Assembly (NCBI GenBank): GCA_900169235.1
Contig: FWCC01000068.1
Location: 277,580 to 341,579 of the forward strand
DNA length: 64,000 nt
Origin: Zarea fungicola
Taxonomy: Eukaryota > Ascomycota > Sordariomycetes > Hypocreales > Cordycipitaceae
Reading direction: 5' to 3'
Shown: piece by piece, positions 11,113 through 22,490 of the stretch
Layout of the letters: the number at the start of each line of letters is the position of its first letter
Position numbering within the stretch: position 1 is the stretch's first letter
Notes under the pieces: generated by a model
What the model saw: the letters and a program-made list of their open reading frames with translations, nothing else
Told to the model about the DNA's origin: nothing
The model's database searches: none
Made by a program: the position numbers and the translations under genes

Positions 11113-14050
11113 AGTTTAAGAGTAAAAATATTTTATTAGAAAGAATAAAAAATGTGTCCAACGACGGAAAAGAAAGACAGGAAATGCAATGATTGGGTGA
11201 AACTCGGAGCAGTATTTGGGAGGACCTATCCTTATATGATGTCTTTCTGGATCTGGGTTTTCCTGGGTACTGACCCAGACATAACCAACATTGATACATC
11301 ACTTTCAATGCACCAACCATTCCAAGCCTCGAAACTCAAAATAGCATAGATAAGGAGAGCCGTGGTTGTCGTAACAGCAGAGCCTCATCCTAGCAAGCAT
11401 GGAAACACCAGGGTCAAATAAGTGGTTGTGGGTCACGCCTTGGTTGTAATAAACTCAACCGCTAACTTAATAACTAAATACGGGTGTGGCAAGCGGGCCG
11501 TGCATCATGGCAGAGAGAAATCTACGACTGCTCCCTTGTTGGCCAAGCAGAAATTACTGAGTCGTACCAATCTAAGCCGGAGGCTTGTACACGTTGTCCC
11601 TCGACCCTTTACCGACATAAATTATCCCTACCGAGATCTTGCCAATGCGATAAGCCAAATTGCCATTTTTAGCTCCCATAAAAATCGTGGAACACGAATC
11701 ACACTGGTCCAGTTTCGAGCTTGGCAGTAGATGATGGCTTTGCAAATGCCGTAGCCTAGCGGGGAGAGGCAAGCCGACTGCGAAGGTTTAGATTTGGGGG
11801 CTGCGGACTGGGACCATCACACAAACGAGTAAGCCAAGGGGCGAGATAAAACGACTACGTTTCCGTCATCCGTGCGTATATTTCTCTGGTTGTTTATGCC
11901 GATGGTCATATCTGGGTGGGCGATGCGCTTGGCGAGCCGCATCAACTTGATTGACTGACTCGACGACATGTTACCCACATCCAATGAAACGCAGAGACGA
12001 AAAGACTGACTCTTCGTCCGCCTAGTTATCATGAAGTTTTTTCGAGTCAATTTTGTGGCATGTTTTATAATTAAGCTACTGGATCAAACATCCATTGTTC
12101 TAATTGCTGAGAGAAAGTTGTATATGCAGTTGGCAATGTCAACATGCAGACATGGTTTACGAGTCCCAATTTCAGAGTGAGACAGTTGCGTGGACTGCAC
12201 AGCCGCAGAACCCACAGAGATCAACCAGGAGAAATTGATATCACGTTTATGATTAGACTAACTGTCACCGCTGCAACAACCTTGCCTGGGGATGCAAGCA
12301 CTTGACACACCGATAACACACCAATAACACACATTCAGCGGGGACAAATAACGCAATTGGCCAAATTTCTGCTGTACTTGGCCAAACAGACCTCCGCCAA
12401 AAACTTAATGTATAACGATTTGAGATTTTCTGTTGAGCTGTTAGAATAGTGATCTAAAGTTACGGAGAGGCAGCTCTGCTGTACGTCGACGGAGGCAACT
12501 CATGCGAGCTAAGGATCCCGAAGCTTCCATGAAATAAATTAGAGAGTAAATATCGAAACCGCGTGATTGTCCTATATTTTTACTTGATTTGAATCTAAAT
12601 ATATCCGGCCGCGTATCACCGAACCAAATCCGTACCTTGTGAATAATGCGAGCCCGAACCAGACTGGTATGCTCGGCTTTTTGGAGGACCGGTAGCATCG
12701 AGATGGATCAAGAAGCTGGTGTTGGTGCCATCTGCCATATTACTGTATGCGGCCCGTAATATTAATTCAAGGTGAACGTGTAAATCTAAATTATTAATGG
12801 ACAACTGTGTTTGACTCTATTTGTGTAGGCTTGATGTGGTTCGGAAACTGATATGCCCTATCGTATTGTGGAACAAAGCCGAAGGCTATCACCACGGAGG
12901 GAATGGACAAAGTGGGCAAGTGAACGGCAAGTCAATGATAGCGATTTCATTTGCAAAATTATAGATGCTGACAGGTTTGGACGCTGGAATGAATACCAGG
13001 GATGCTGGCTGGGTACTATATACCGATGTACGTTGCGCGTACATCTCCTGCCCCAGAACCGGCCATATCACAGAGAGTCCGGAGGGCCTCCACGTGTATC
13101 TAGCCAGTTTTTGCGCCATTCAAGCTTTTGCACTCTCCAAGTACGAATATTAGTGGGCTTGGCAAGATCCCGGCGGGGAATATTCCTGCAGCAATCACCA
13201 CGCATCGTTGACTTGTGGAGTGTTGTCTAAATAAATTTGGCTTGCAGCAGCTATTTCATATTCTTAATCTGCAATATTTTTTGCACCTAGGTAAGTAGCT
13301 CCATTACCCGATGGGTTGAAGCTGGGCCGTCTCAAGCCCTCATCTGCACCATTAATCCATTTGCCAGCCGTCGACCTGTGCAGTCCCATCTCTTGTACTA
13401 AGCCATGTAGGAGTCAAGAACTTTACTGTTGCGCTGGAATATACCACACTGTGGTGTACCTGGCTTGTGGAAGTGGCTTGCACTAACTAGCAATCAATTC
13501 CGTGGACGTGCGCTCAAAACGGAGAAACACCGGACCCGGGACGGCAGATAACATCGCAAGCCCGTCAGCGGTGGCGCTGTCAACTTCCGTGTCGCCTATA
13601 TCCATCTTGATGAATCTGTAGGGACGCGATAGTCCATTGTACGGCTACTTGGATATCTCATTGCTGGTATCACTGGCTGCCTCTCGCCCGGCATAGTGCG
13701 AAGATAACAGCGTATACATACCAAAAGGAGTAACAATCGAGCGATCAGACAACATGATCTCCATATCCCAGTCTTTAAACAAATCACAAGCTTATTTCTG
13801 GCGAGTTTCGCCAGTAGATTCAAATAATCCGAGCACATAGATTTTGAGCACATTTTTGGCTATGGGACCCTCCTCGTTACTGTGCCAGATATGGCGCCGA
13901 GCAGTTCATAGTATCACAGCGACAAAATGATACCATTGACCTATCCTGGTCAGTTCTTCTCTTGGCTTTTATTAAAATGCTCCACGGCTTAGGCGTGGCT
14001 GACGGGTTACTAGAAGGAATGTCAGAACTGAAATCACAGATGTGAGCGCT

Positions 14051-14090
14051 GAAAAGCCACAAAGAGCCACAAAAGGCCGCAAGAGGCCGC
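14051..14090. repeat. Four tandem 10-bp units upstream of the thioesterase gene
   Basis: The units are GAAAAGCCAC, AAAGAGCCAC, AAAAGGCCGC and AAGAGGCCGC: a purine-rich half followed by SCCRC. The exact 10-bp period is close to one DNA helical turn, so a protein-binding array is possible. It lies about 245 bases before the thioesterase ATG. Confidence 0.7.
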
Positions 14091-14209
14091 ACCCCAGAGA
14101 CACTAGACTGTGGTTGCTCTAATAATACCAAGGCGTTGAAAGAATGCTAGATTTTAGCCGTTACAAAGGCCCAACTAACGCCGGCCAACTTGTGGACCGA
14201 GAAGTGCCT

Positions 14210-14220
14210 CGGCAAATCCG
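14210..14220. promoter_or_regulatory. CGG-N5-CCG palindrome, candidate Zn2Cys6 factor site
   Basis: CGGCAAATCCG is an everted CGG pair with a 5-base spacer, the form many fungal Zn2Cys6 activators bind. It lies 113 bases before the thioesterase start. No Zn2Cys6 gene is in the window, so the partner is unknown. Confidence 0.35.
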
Positions 14221-14332
14221 GATTCCCATATATGGCTGAGTGTGCCCTTTAAAAGTCTACATTCACTCCTAATGTCCTATTATTTGGCAATAGTTTGGGG
14301 AATTTATTTCACATCATTTAAAACCCAGAGCC

Positions 14333-15431
14333 ATGGAAAAATCATCAATTGAAGAGTGGGAAACCGCCGCCGTGGAAGCTGCAGACTTTACAAATGTGCA
14401 ACGGGTAGATTCGAAAACCTATGTCGTAGAGATTTCTGACTCGTTCAACATTAGTGCTGGTAAGTCATGCAGAAGGTTCGCAACATGGTCTCGTCCACTA
14501 CCTGCCAGCATCACATCACCAGCTCCCCCATCGGTCTAAAATACACGGTCAATTCACCAAACATAAAAGAGTAACTAACAATAATAAAAAAAAACTAGTA
14601 CCAAATGGTGGCTATGTCGCCGGCCAGTTTGTCGCTGTTGCGCTCGCTCACGTTGCCGAACACGGACACACAAATCTCATCTCAGCCCACTGGGATTTCC
14701 TTGGCAGGTCGCAACCAGGTCGGGCAACGCTCATCGTCGGTGAAGTCAAGATTGCGCGCAACATGTCCGTTCTTTACATTGCCATGTACCAAGACGGCCA
14801 GCTGGAAGAAGCGCCGTGGGTGGCCGCAAATGCAAAGTCAGTCATTGCCGGCTCTGTGACGTGTCGGAGCATGGAGTCCGGTCCATCTTATGAAGTCAGC
14901 TGGGAGCCTGCCTTCCCACCTCAGCCTGTTGACTTTGAACTGTTGTCACGAGGGCAGGATCCAAATTGGGCACTGCAGCCAAGACGGCCGAAGCGCACCT
15001 ACCAACACTGGGATATCTATGGCCCAAGACACGGGCCTGAGAATCTGGCTTTCCGCGACTTTTGGCTGAAATACAGCTCGGGAAATAGCATCAGGAACTT
15101 TGATCTGCCCTACGTGTGCGACCTTACACCGGCCCTCGCCATGCAGGGCTTTGAGTTCGCCCATCTACCAGATGGCCCAAAGATGCTTGACTTTACATCT
15201 TGGTATCCGACGCTCAACATTCACATGGACTTTAAGAAGAACCTACCAGAAGAGGGCGTCAAGTGGCTGCGCCTGCGGACAACCATCAAGTCAGCGAGAA
15301 ACGGGCGGTTCGACTGTGACGTTGACATCTTTGACGTTGCCGGTGACATTGTGACTCAGGCGCGACACATGGCCATGATTGTGGATGTATCTCGAAATAC
15401 CGCAAACCGTAAGACGTCGTCCCACCTTTAA
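14333..15431 (+). CDS. Acyl-CoA thioesterase-like double hot-dog protein
   Basis: Exons 14333-14459 and 14599-15431, 319 aa. The intron (GTAAGT..TAG, 139 nt) restores ISAVPNGGYVAGQFVAVALA, matching the PxGGYxA helix start of TesB-like/4HBT_3 thioesterases. The second hot-dog unit contains PALAMQGFEFAHLPDG and LDFTSWYPTLNIHMDFKKNL, and the protein ends with the strand IVTQARHMAMIV. The family hydrolyses acyl-CoA or acyl-carrier thioesters, and members recur in fungal secondary-metabolite clusters. The substrate is unknown. It is convergent with the O-methyltransferase only 395 bases away, suggesting a shared pathway, but no backbone enzyme is within the window. Upstream are a CGG-N5-CCG palindrome and a 10-bp tandem array. 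The family assignment is good; the pathway role is inferred. Confidence 0.85.
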
Positions 15432-15826
15432 TATAAAAACTAATATATAGACATACATACTGCGCAAAGCAACGGAATACACCACTTGCATTTCTGACGC
15501 ACCTACAGAGAACGGAGCAATGTGACTGAATTCATGCATTTACATGATTATAAATCCTAAATCAGGAAAACCCAATGCCAAGGCTGCCTCAGCCCGTACA
15601 CCGCATATGCTGTGTAACACGATGAGGCTGTCAGCTGAGTCCGCGAACCAGGTTGTGGGAGAGACGGGGCGGAGATAACATAATCCTAGTGCGGATCGGA
15701 GCTGAAGATAAGTGTGCCTCTCAAGACTTTCCTTAGAATTTCAAAGGAAGTTGAATGAGGCAGGTGAGACAGGCCACAGAATCAGCCCATTTCCCTCACC
15801 TGTTGTGCTACCGCGACAAGAAGCAT
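15432..15826. other. 3'-3' spacer between thioesterase and O-methyltransferase
   Basis: 395 bases of presumed 3' UTR sequence; no gene seen. Confidence 0.6.
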
Positions 15827-17427
15827 TTACAACTCATTAGGTGAAAGCAGCTCAGCCTGTGTCCCTTCTTCCCACACGGCTTCGACAAATGACAGCCTGC
15901 CACTTAGTAGGGTAGCCCCCTTCCAGCGAAAACAAGGGTGTGCCTGCTCAAACAGCGATTTCCAGTCGTCAACCTCCCTCTCTCTGGCGTTGCAGACAGT
16001 TCTCATCAGCATGTCCATGATGCGGACACTTTTTTCGTCGCTGTTTGACAGTGTACCTGGGGTAGGCAGCACGTAGTCATTAATAATGACACGGGCACCG
16101 GGCCTCATGGCCGGGACAATAGCCTTGAGTGCGGCAACGGCGTACTTGTCAGAAAAGGCATGCAAGACGTGGCGGAAAAAGTACACGTCGGCCACCTCTG
16201 GCTGCGGGTCGAAGCAGTCGTGTACCGTCAGCCTGACTCTAGACGCCAAGTGGTCAGGGACTTGCCCAATGACTTCTGCGGTCCTCTGCCCGGCCTTGTC
16301 CTGCACGACAAAGGAAAGGAGCGGATATGCTTCCGCGAGCGCAAGGGAAACATGGCCCTGGCTGCCACCGACCTGATGCGATTTGATTTGGTTCCAGGTT
16401 AGCATGTGTCCTCGAGGCAACAAAGTATCTCAGGTCGGGTAGCACGACATACATCAATGATCCTTGCGGTACCGAGCTCGGACCAGGAATAGCCATTGAC
16501 ACAGTGTGACAGATCAAATCCATCGCGATCACCGTGAGCCTTCATTGCCAGGGAGTAGCGTTTTAGTCTCGCCTGGTCAGACTGGATAAACTCAAAGAAA
16601 GGGGTATCATTGCCGTAAGCGATATTGACACCCTTTTCGAAACGGAAATTCTGGTTAGAGAAACATTTATCGTTATGATTTGGCTAGTGCAATACGTACC
16701 GTCTCATTAGGCTCCTGGGAACCTGGCCATCTCTTCATGGCTCCAACAGTGTTGGCCATGGGCCGAAGAAAGTCGGTCGCGAACATGCCGACCCAGCTCG
16801 CGACGCCAGGGTCCTCAAGCATAAGCAGGGATGATCGGTTGTGTGCAACATGATTAGGGCTTGGCTCAGAAAAGAGATTATTTGCCATGGCGAGGCGTAA
16901 TATACATTTCAAATCAGACGCGAGAATTTTCATGCCCGACAGCATCTCTACCTGGTTGGCGAGATCGGCATACGAAATGGCCCCAGTAGCTGGCACGGCT
17001 TCTGCAAGGTGGAACTCGCATATGGCATCAAGAGGAATGTAGCTTATAGACTGGCAATCACATATTAGAGGCGAGTGAGATATTGAAAAGACTCAATCTA
17101 GACTTGGCTTACATTCCATGCCAAATTTTTGAGAGTATCTCGCGGTCCAACGAGCAGGTCATGAAGTTTCTGCGTAAGATTGATAATTTCATCTCGCACG
17201 ACCTTGTCCTCGAGGTCAAGCTTCTCTAGGGGGAACCCTGAGGAGCCTCCAATCTCAAAAGATGGTGCATCAATACCTTTCTGGGAAAGGCTCTTTGTGA
17301 GGAGCTTGGTCTTCTCCTGAATGGCTTGAGATAAAGTAGTGAGATGGGCAACAGAACTCAATGACTGTACATTTTCATGGATGGGAGTTGCCTGTGGCAA
17401 ATTACTGAAAGTACTGGTCAGGGACAT
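15827..17427 (-). CDS. COMT-like SAM-dependent O-methyltransferase
   Basis: Minus-strand exons 17427-17113, 17050-16700, 16650-16453 and 16372-15827 give 469 aa, typical for fungal secondary-metabolite O-methyltransferases (Pfam Methyltransf_2). All three introns (62, 49, 80 nt) are phase 0 with GTAAGC, GTACGT and GTATGT donors. A winged-helix dimerisation half (about residues 106-220) precedes the Rossmann half, whose SAM motif I, IIDVGGSQGHVSLALA, is restored only when the last intron is removed. The catalytic region reads RHVLHAFSDKYAV: the general-base His is kept, but the neighbouring Asp of the usual HDW motif is Ala. An alternative start at 17469 adds 14 aa. It is convergent with the thioesterase gene. 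The methyl acceptor is unknown; a small aromatic or polyketide phenol is the family expectation. Confidence 0.88.
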
Positions 17428-20200
17428 TCTGAAAAGTTTTGCTTCGATGTTGAATGTAAAGAAATGCACGAGCGTTATCTTGTAAGAGGGGGCAGCCCGA
17501 CTGTTAAATACTTGGGAGTACAGGGCTGGGCATAGGTTGTTTGCTGTGAGACGGGCAAGCCTGACTATTGGAGCGGCAACCCTGTTAAGCGAGAACTTGG
17601 CAGGCCGCTTTCATACAAATTCTGGCTTCAATGAAATACATGGCTAAGGTGGGATCATTTATTTAGCGCCACCGCAATCCTGCGTGGTGATGCGTTAGTC
17701 CCCCCCGCGCCGGAGGCGGCTCATACGTAGGCGAGACTCTTATCACTCACGAGAACGTGCCACGCCTAATAAGACCTCCTGCAATATTGAATTCATTTGT
17801 ATTAACTCATCCTGGCATCATAAGTTTCTTCGGCTGGCCGGCGTCAATGTAACGTCGCCTGAGTTCGTGTAAGTGGCGGAGGGGTTCTTAGGGCGTGCAT
17901 AAGTGCCAGCTGTGGACACAACTGGAGCAACACAATGACAACTATCCCTGAAAGGGCCTTAATATGGTCTATTTATTTTGCTCACTGGGTTTGTCGGACA
18001 GTTTTTGACATGATGGTGTGACAAACCCGACGAGATCGTTCGTTGATAGGCCAAAAGTTTGCATCCAGCTTACCTCAAGTGTTACGCACCAAAGCTGTCT
18101 TGTACCATATGCGCCACTTTGTCAATTATTTTAAACAGTAAATTCAGTCTGAATGAGTTCATCAAGTTGCTATGGTTACTTATTGCCTTAACTTGGCGTG
18201 TGATTTTATAGCTCTTCGTATCTCAAAACCAACTTTTATCCTACCCTGACACCGCGGTCGATTGTTTACTGATGGCAAGCCAACAATGTTCTTATAAAAT
18301 TTGCAATTATTTATGATCTAGTAGAATTCATTAACGATAGCCAAAAGCCTAGAGACAAATTATCAACTGGCAACCACGAAACATAAGAGTTGTTGCAAGT
18401 CTTCATGTCCGTGCACTGCTGAGAAGCGGGCACGTGGTGATAGATATTCTTTGCTCGATGACGTTTGCAGAATACAATCACAAAGATACCTACATTTTGA
18501 GAAATTGGTTAACCTTTTCTTTGTTTGCGCAAGGTGTGAATAGATTGCACACAGGGAAGTAGTGGGTGTTTACAAGTCCCGGGTACAATGCCAACCGTGC
18601 ACCAGCATACCACTTCATGACGGAAAACTCTACACATTATGTGATATAACGAAGAGTTCTGCGTTTCAAACTGGCCGTTAGTAGCAAGAACATCACCGCG
18701 AACGTGCTTAGCGCGGCGCCACCAGCGCAATAAAACCCAAGTATAAATAATGTTTTCCTCACCACTCTGGTCCACTTGGTTCATTTTATCAAGCGCTCAC
18801 TTTGACACTTTAACTAACTCTTATAGCTGTCACAATGGCTGTGGGTAAGGCCAGATCGTTTGCATCCGCCACTACAGTAGCTGATCTTGACTCCGCAGTA
18901 CGAAGCCTTACGTTCGCGGTCGTGTTTACTAGTATCGGGAGAATCGGAGCCAATCGCAAGCGCGAGAATATGTATTGAATCTGAGCGAGTTGCGACTATA
19001 TGAACTCTGATTCAAGTAAATCTCGTTATTGAGTCCCTTAACCAACGAATTACCAAACGGGAGAAGCGGTGGATTTATGAAGCCTTCTGGCTTCAGACGC
19101 CAGAAAGTCATTGCAGTCTTGACATCGTCTTGTCTTTGGGCTAACGGAGCGAAGTATGGAATCTCTTGAAAGGTAACGAGCCCACGGTTTAACTTGAGAC
19201 ATATGTCAGTAGTTAGTGCTTGCCACCATGGAAGATGCCTTGATATATATCCTTGCTTGACAGGCTTGCTAGAAATCAGAACCTACGGGGCGTCTTGGAA
19301 TTGAGATCTCGGATGGAATGGAATTTGCGGCTGGGACAAAACAAATTCAGTGTCTCGGCAGACAACCACAGAGCACTTATATCTGCTGCGGAGAGCATTT
19401 GATACGTATGACTCTACACAAATTTCTTTTTTCAGCTCTACGAGATTCATCAGTTTATTAGTATTAAAGATAGCATGCTGATGGCTTACCGCTCCATCAT
19501 CCTGCCTACTGAAAGACAGGATCGGACAAGAACGCCATGTGCTACGCCATTTAAATCAAGTATTTTACTTGAAGAATGGAAAAACATCAGTTCCAGGGAC
19601 CAGTAGCCCAATTTGTTCTTGAGACCCGCACCAACAGCATCGTGAAAATCAACGTTCGCATGGGCGGCTTTTGGGAGGCAAAAGGCGGCAGTGTGAGCGA
19701 GCAATGTACAGCCCAACTAAAAATTGCCATCTACCTTGTTTAGATGACGAATAACAGATCAGAAACAACTGGATCAGCATGCGCAGTGCCTTATATTGAT
19801 TGCCTTGCAGATGTATTCGTCAGCCAGGCATAATCAAGGGGCTGAGCGAGGCTATGTGAAAGCTAGAGCGAAAGAAGGTCCCGGCGGCAAACCGGGTACA
19901 GCCGCACCCCCCACACAGATCCCAGACTGGTCAGCATCAGGCAATTTCCGCCCTGAAATCCAATTTGCGGAATGCAAACTCCGAATATACATAGGCTCGA
20001 GGCAGCCGTATTGAATCCTGAATGCAGCCTCCTTTATTTTGACCACATATTTGTGCTTGCCTTGTAGCAGAGACCGGCATAGCTACGACGGCACCCGACA
20101 CCATACAACACTTCCCCCGACAGCGGCGATCTTCGACAACCGCCTGCAAGCGAACGAGATCGAGATCGAGATAAAAAATAGTACAGAGTAAACAACCAAG
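17428..20200. other. 2.8 kb gap with a possible gene remnant
   Basis: Upstream of both the O-methyltransferase (minus) and the modin-like gene (plus). A GC-rich patch, CCCCCCGCGCCGGAGGCGGC, lies near 17701. AT-rich sequence without clear genes follows to about 18700. A TATA-like AGTATAAATAATG (about 18738) precedes an ATG at 18835 that leads to nothing long. A long minus-strand frame at 18929-19553 is listed separately. The last 150 bases before 20201 should be the modin promoter and leader. Confidence 0.5.
18929..19553 (-). pseudogene. Unidentified open frame with one internal TAG, possible gene remnant
   Basis: Reading the minus strand from 19553 to 18929, a single frame stays open for about 208 codons except for one TAG near 19299-19297. 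The upstream half contains MNLVELKKEICVESYVSNAL; the downstream half contains ISRHLPWWQALTTDICLKLN and AMTFWRLKPEGFINPPLLPF. The composition looks protein-like, but I recognise no family. The TAG lies in CGTAG/GTT, so it could instead be a 3' splice site, with the real upstream exon elsewhere. Codon choice is not strongly biased. Chance openness in this AT-richer DNA cannot be excluded. No start codon or promoter is assigned. Confidence 0.3.
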
Positions 20201-22490
20201 ATGTCCCTGGATCAGGGAACAATTGTCTCTTATGTAGCCCTCGCTGTCTCTCTAGTTGCGCTTCTAGCTACGTGCATGCAAGTACTCCAGCAGTACTACG
20301 CCTCTGCCACCGGCTACTCGCAGTGCAATGAAAAGGTCATGGGGGGCTGGGCACAGACCAAAACAAGGCGCTTTTCCTGGGATGAGCTTCGTTATGAAGT
20401 GCAGTACGATGCGCCCGTCATCTTTGTCTGCGCGCCCACAAACGAGCGCGGACCCATTCCCGATGCCCCCATCTACTTTCTCGATGGCACACCCAAAAGC
20501 CTCAAGGATACATGGACAAATCCAGACACGAATCCTCGCAAGGAGTATTTGAAGCTATCAGTAAAGGAGCGTGTGCATACCGCGGATAATGAACGAGTCT
20601 CGTGGCTCGTGCTTCTCGAGGCCGTCCAGAGAATGGAGTCAAAATCATACGAGTGGCAGCAGAAGCAGTACGGCCCTCCTGGCAGGCTGACTTCCCAGTA
20701 TGGACTACCGACAGAGCCGCCTTCGCTCCAAAACCACCATACCCTCACGGTGGCACTACAAAGAAAACGCAAAAGTTGGGATACTATGCCCAAGAATATG
20801 ACGAAGCCGTATGCGACAACCGCCATGTGCCATTTGATCGAGATGCTTGCTGCCCTTGGCATCTACTGGCAGGAGTTTGATCGTCGCCGCGATCGCTACC
20901 GGGCCGAGGGAAACGGTTTTCTTGTCCTCGGTCAGAAAGTCGAAGACCTGGGAATCGTCTTCTCTCTCCAAATTCATGGGCAGTGTGCCTTTGAACGCAA
21001 CAGAGTGATTCCTGTCGACGAAATCAAGGAACTCACATTTGGCTACGTTCCAACAATATACCGCGATACTACTGACCAGAGTCGACTGAGAGTCCCAAGT
21101 GATATGCCTGAGAACCTGAGCTCCCTGCAGATGAGCAATGACAGAGAGATTGCCGAAAGTTTGACCATGATTGGATGCAACACGAATACCGTAAACTACT
21201 TGCTGGAGGGAGGCAAGCGCACCTCACACATATTCCCATGTAGGCTACCGAACAATTCTATGTCGATCCAAGTTGTTTTTTTCTATACTGACATTTGACG
21301 TCTGTCCAGTGGCGTTTGAGATTCTGGGCATGCTGAGCCAGAACTTCCACATTAACCACAGCAGCTTCACATATATTCCCAACCCTACCGCAGAATCGTT
21401 CGACAAGCGCTCGTTCTCGCTTCTTAAAGTTCTAGAGGCGTTCCAAGGTCATTTTGCGGAGGAATCCTACACACCACGCAACTCTGTTATTGTTGATAGC
21501 ATTAACCATCACATTGACGAGATTCGGACACACTATTCGGAAAAGGACGGAGTTGATCGTCTGCTCTTCCTTCAAGTGTTGCACACCGCCATTGACGACA
21601 CGGACGAGATCCTGACTGCCAAACGAAAAGACCCAGTGGAGGCGGATCCCGAGAGCCCGATCAACAGCAGGACTGTTGTCCCCGTTGTCGTCTCGTCGGA
21701 AGATCAAGGCGAGACAACGTTTCAGAGCGAGCGCCGCGAGGCCGTCCAGGACGTTCTTCGCTCCCACATCCAAGAGGTGCTGAGGCTTCTCAACGAGCGC
21801 GACGATCGCAGCGCAGACGGCCAGTCGCTCGGGGTCTACGCCGCGGATCGAGCAACGCCCGTGTCGCCCGCACCGCCCGTGCGGCCATCGCTTCAGACGC
21901 GATTTAATGAGAGAGGCGTTGCGCGACCGGTGCCGCCGCCACCCAGCTTCGAGGATGTCGACGACGCAAGCCCCGACGAGCGGCAGCAGCTTTACATGGA
22001 TGTGTATTTCGGGGTGATTCGGCGGCGCGTGGTGCCAAGGGCGGCGTTATCGACGGACCGTAGAGCGAGTCTCGTTGGTGGCCGCACGAGCAGCCTGCCC
22101 AGTCTGCGCGGCATACGCGATCTGTCCCGAGGGCGGAGCCTAGTACCGCGGCCTGGTTCCAGCAGAGCCGGTTCGTCATTGGGCCCGTCGGTGGAAGGCC
22201 GGAACTCGGTCGTGGTGAGCGACGGCGAGAGCGAGGCTGATGTGGCCGTGATGAGTGATGCCGGCGACGAGCAGGCCGAGAATGGTGCGGCGACTGTGAA
22301 CGCGACGCTGGACCAGAGAGCACGGAATAAGATTCCGCTTTCGGCGCAAAGCGCATTGCACGAAGACATTTGGTGCACGCTTGTGTTTAGAATGATTTGC
22401 TGGCTGATGCTACATGACTTTAATAAGCTGGATGTGCAAGTCTCCAAGAGTGAGCTTCTGGGTAGCCGAGTGCCAGTTTACATTTCGTAG
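20201..22490 (+). CDS. Modin-like (Podospora MOD-A type) membrane-anchored protein
   Basis: Exons 20201-21239 and 21310-22490, 739 aa. The 70-nt intron (GTAGGC..CAG) joins HIFP to LAFEILGMLSQNFHIN in frame. Residues about 8-27, IVSYVALAVSLVALLATCMQ, form one N-terminal membrane helix. A conserved globular region follows, with RFSWDELRYEVQYDAPVIFV and ATTAMCHLIEMLAALGIYWQ. The C-terminal third is Pro/Arg/Ser-rich, with PAPPVRP and RPVPPPPS stretches that could bind SH3 domains. I recall fungal homologues annotated as modin; in Podospora, MOD-A modifies vegetative incompatibility and female organ development and carries an SH3-binding motif. The biochemical function is not known. The family name rests on memory of overall features rather than on a catalytic motif. 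Confidence 0.75.

Larger units (their letters stand above)
11113..14332. other. Gene-poor 3.2 kb interval
   Basis: No frame with a recognisable family was found on either strand. The stretch is AT-rich with many stops; the longest frames (12853-13230 plus, 13596-13853 minus) look accidental. The right end has a 4 x 10 bp tandem repeat (14051-14090) and a perfect CGG-N5-CCG palindrome (14210-14220), both close to the thioesterase start, and is probably its promoter. A degenerated mobile element in the middle is possible, but I see no terminal repeats or transposase motif. Confidence 0.55.

Noticed and set aside
11113..14332. Transposon in the 3.2 kb gap
   Set aside because: No terminal inverted or long direct repeats, no transposase or reverse-transcriptase motif, and no target-site duplication could be seen by eye.
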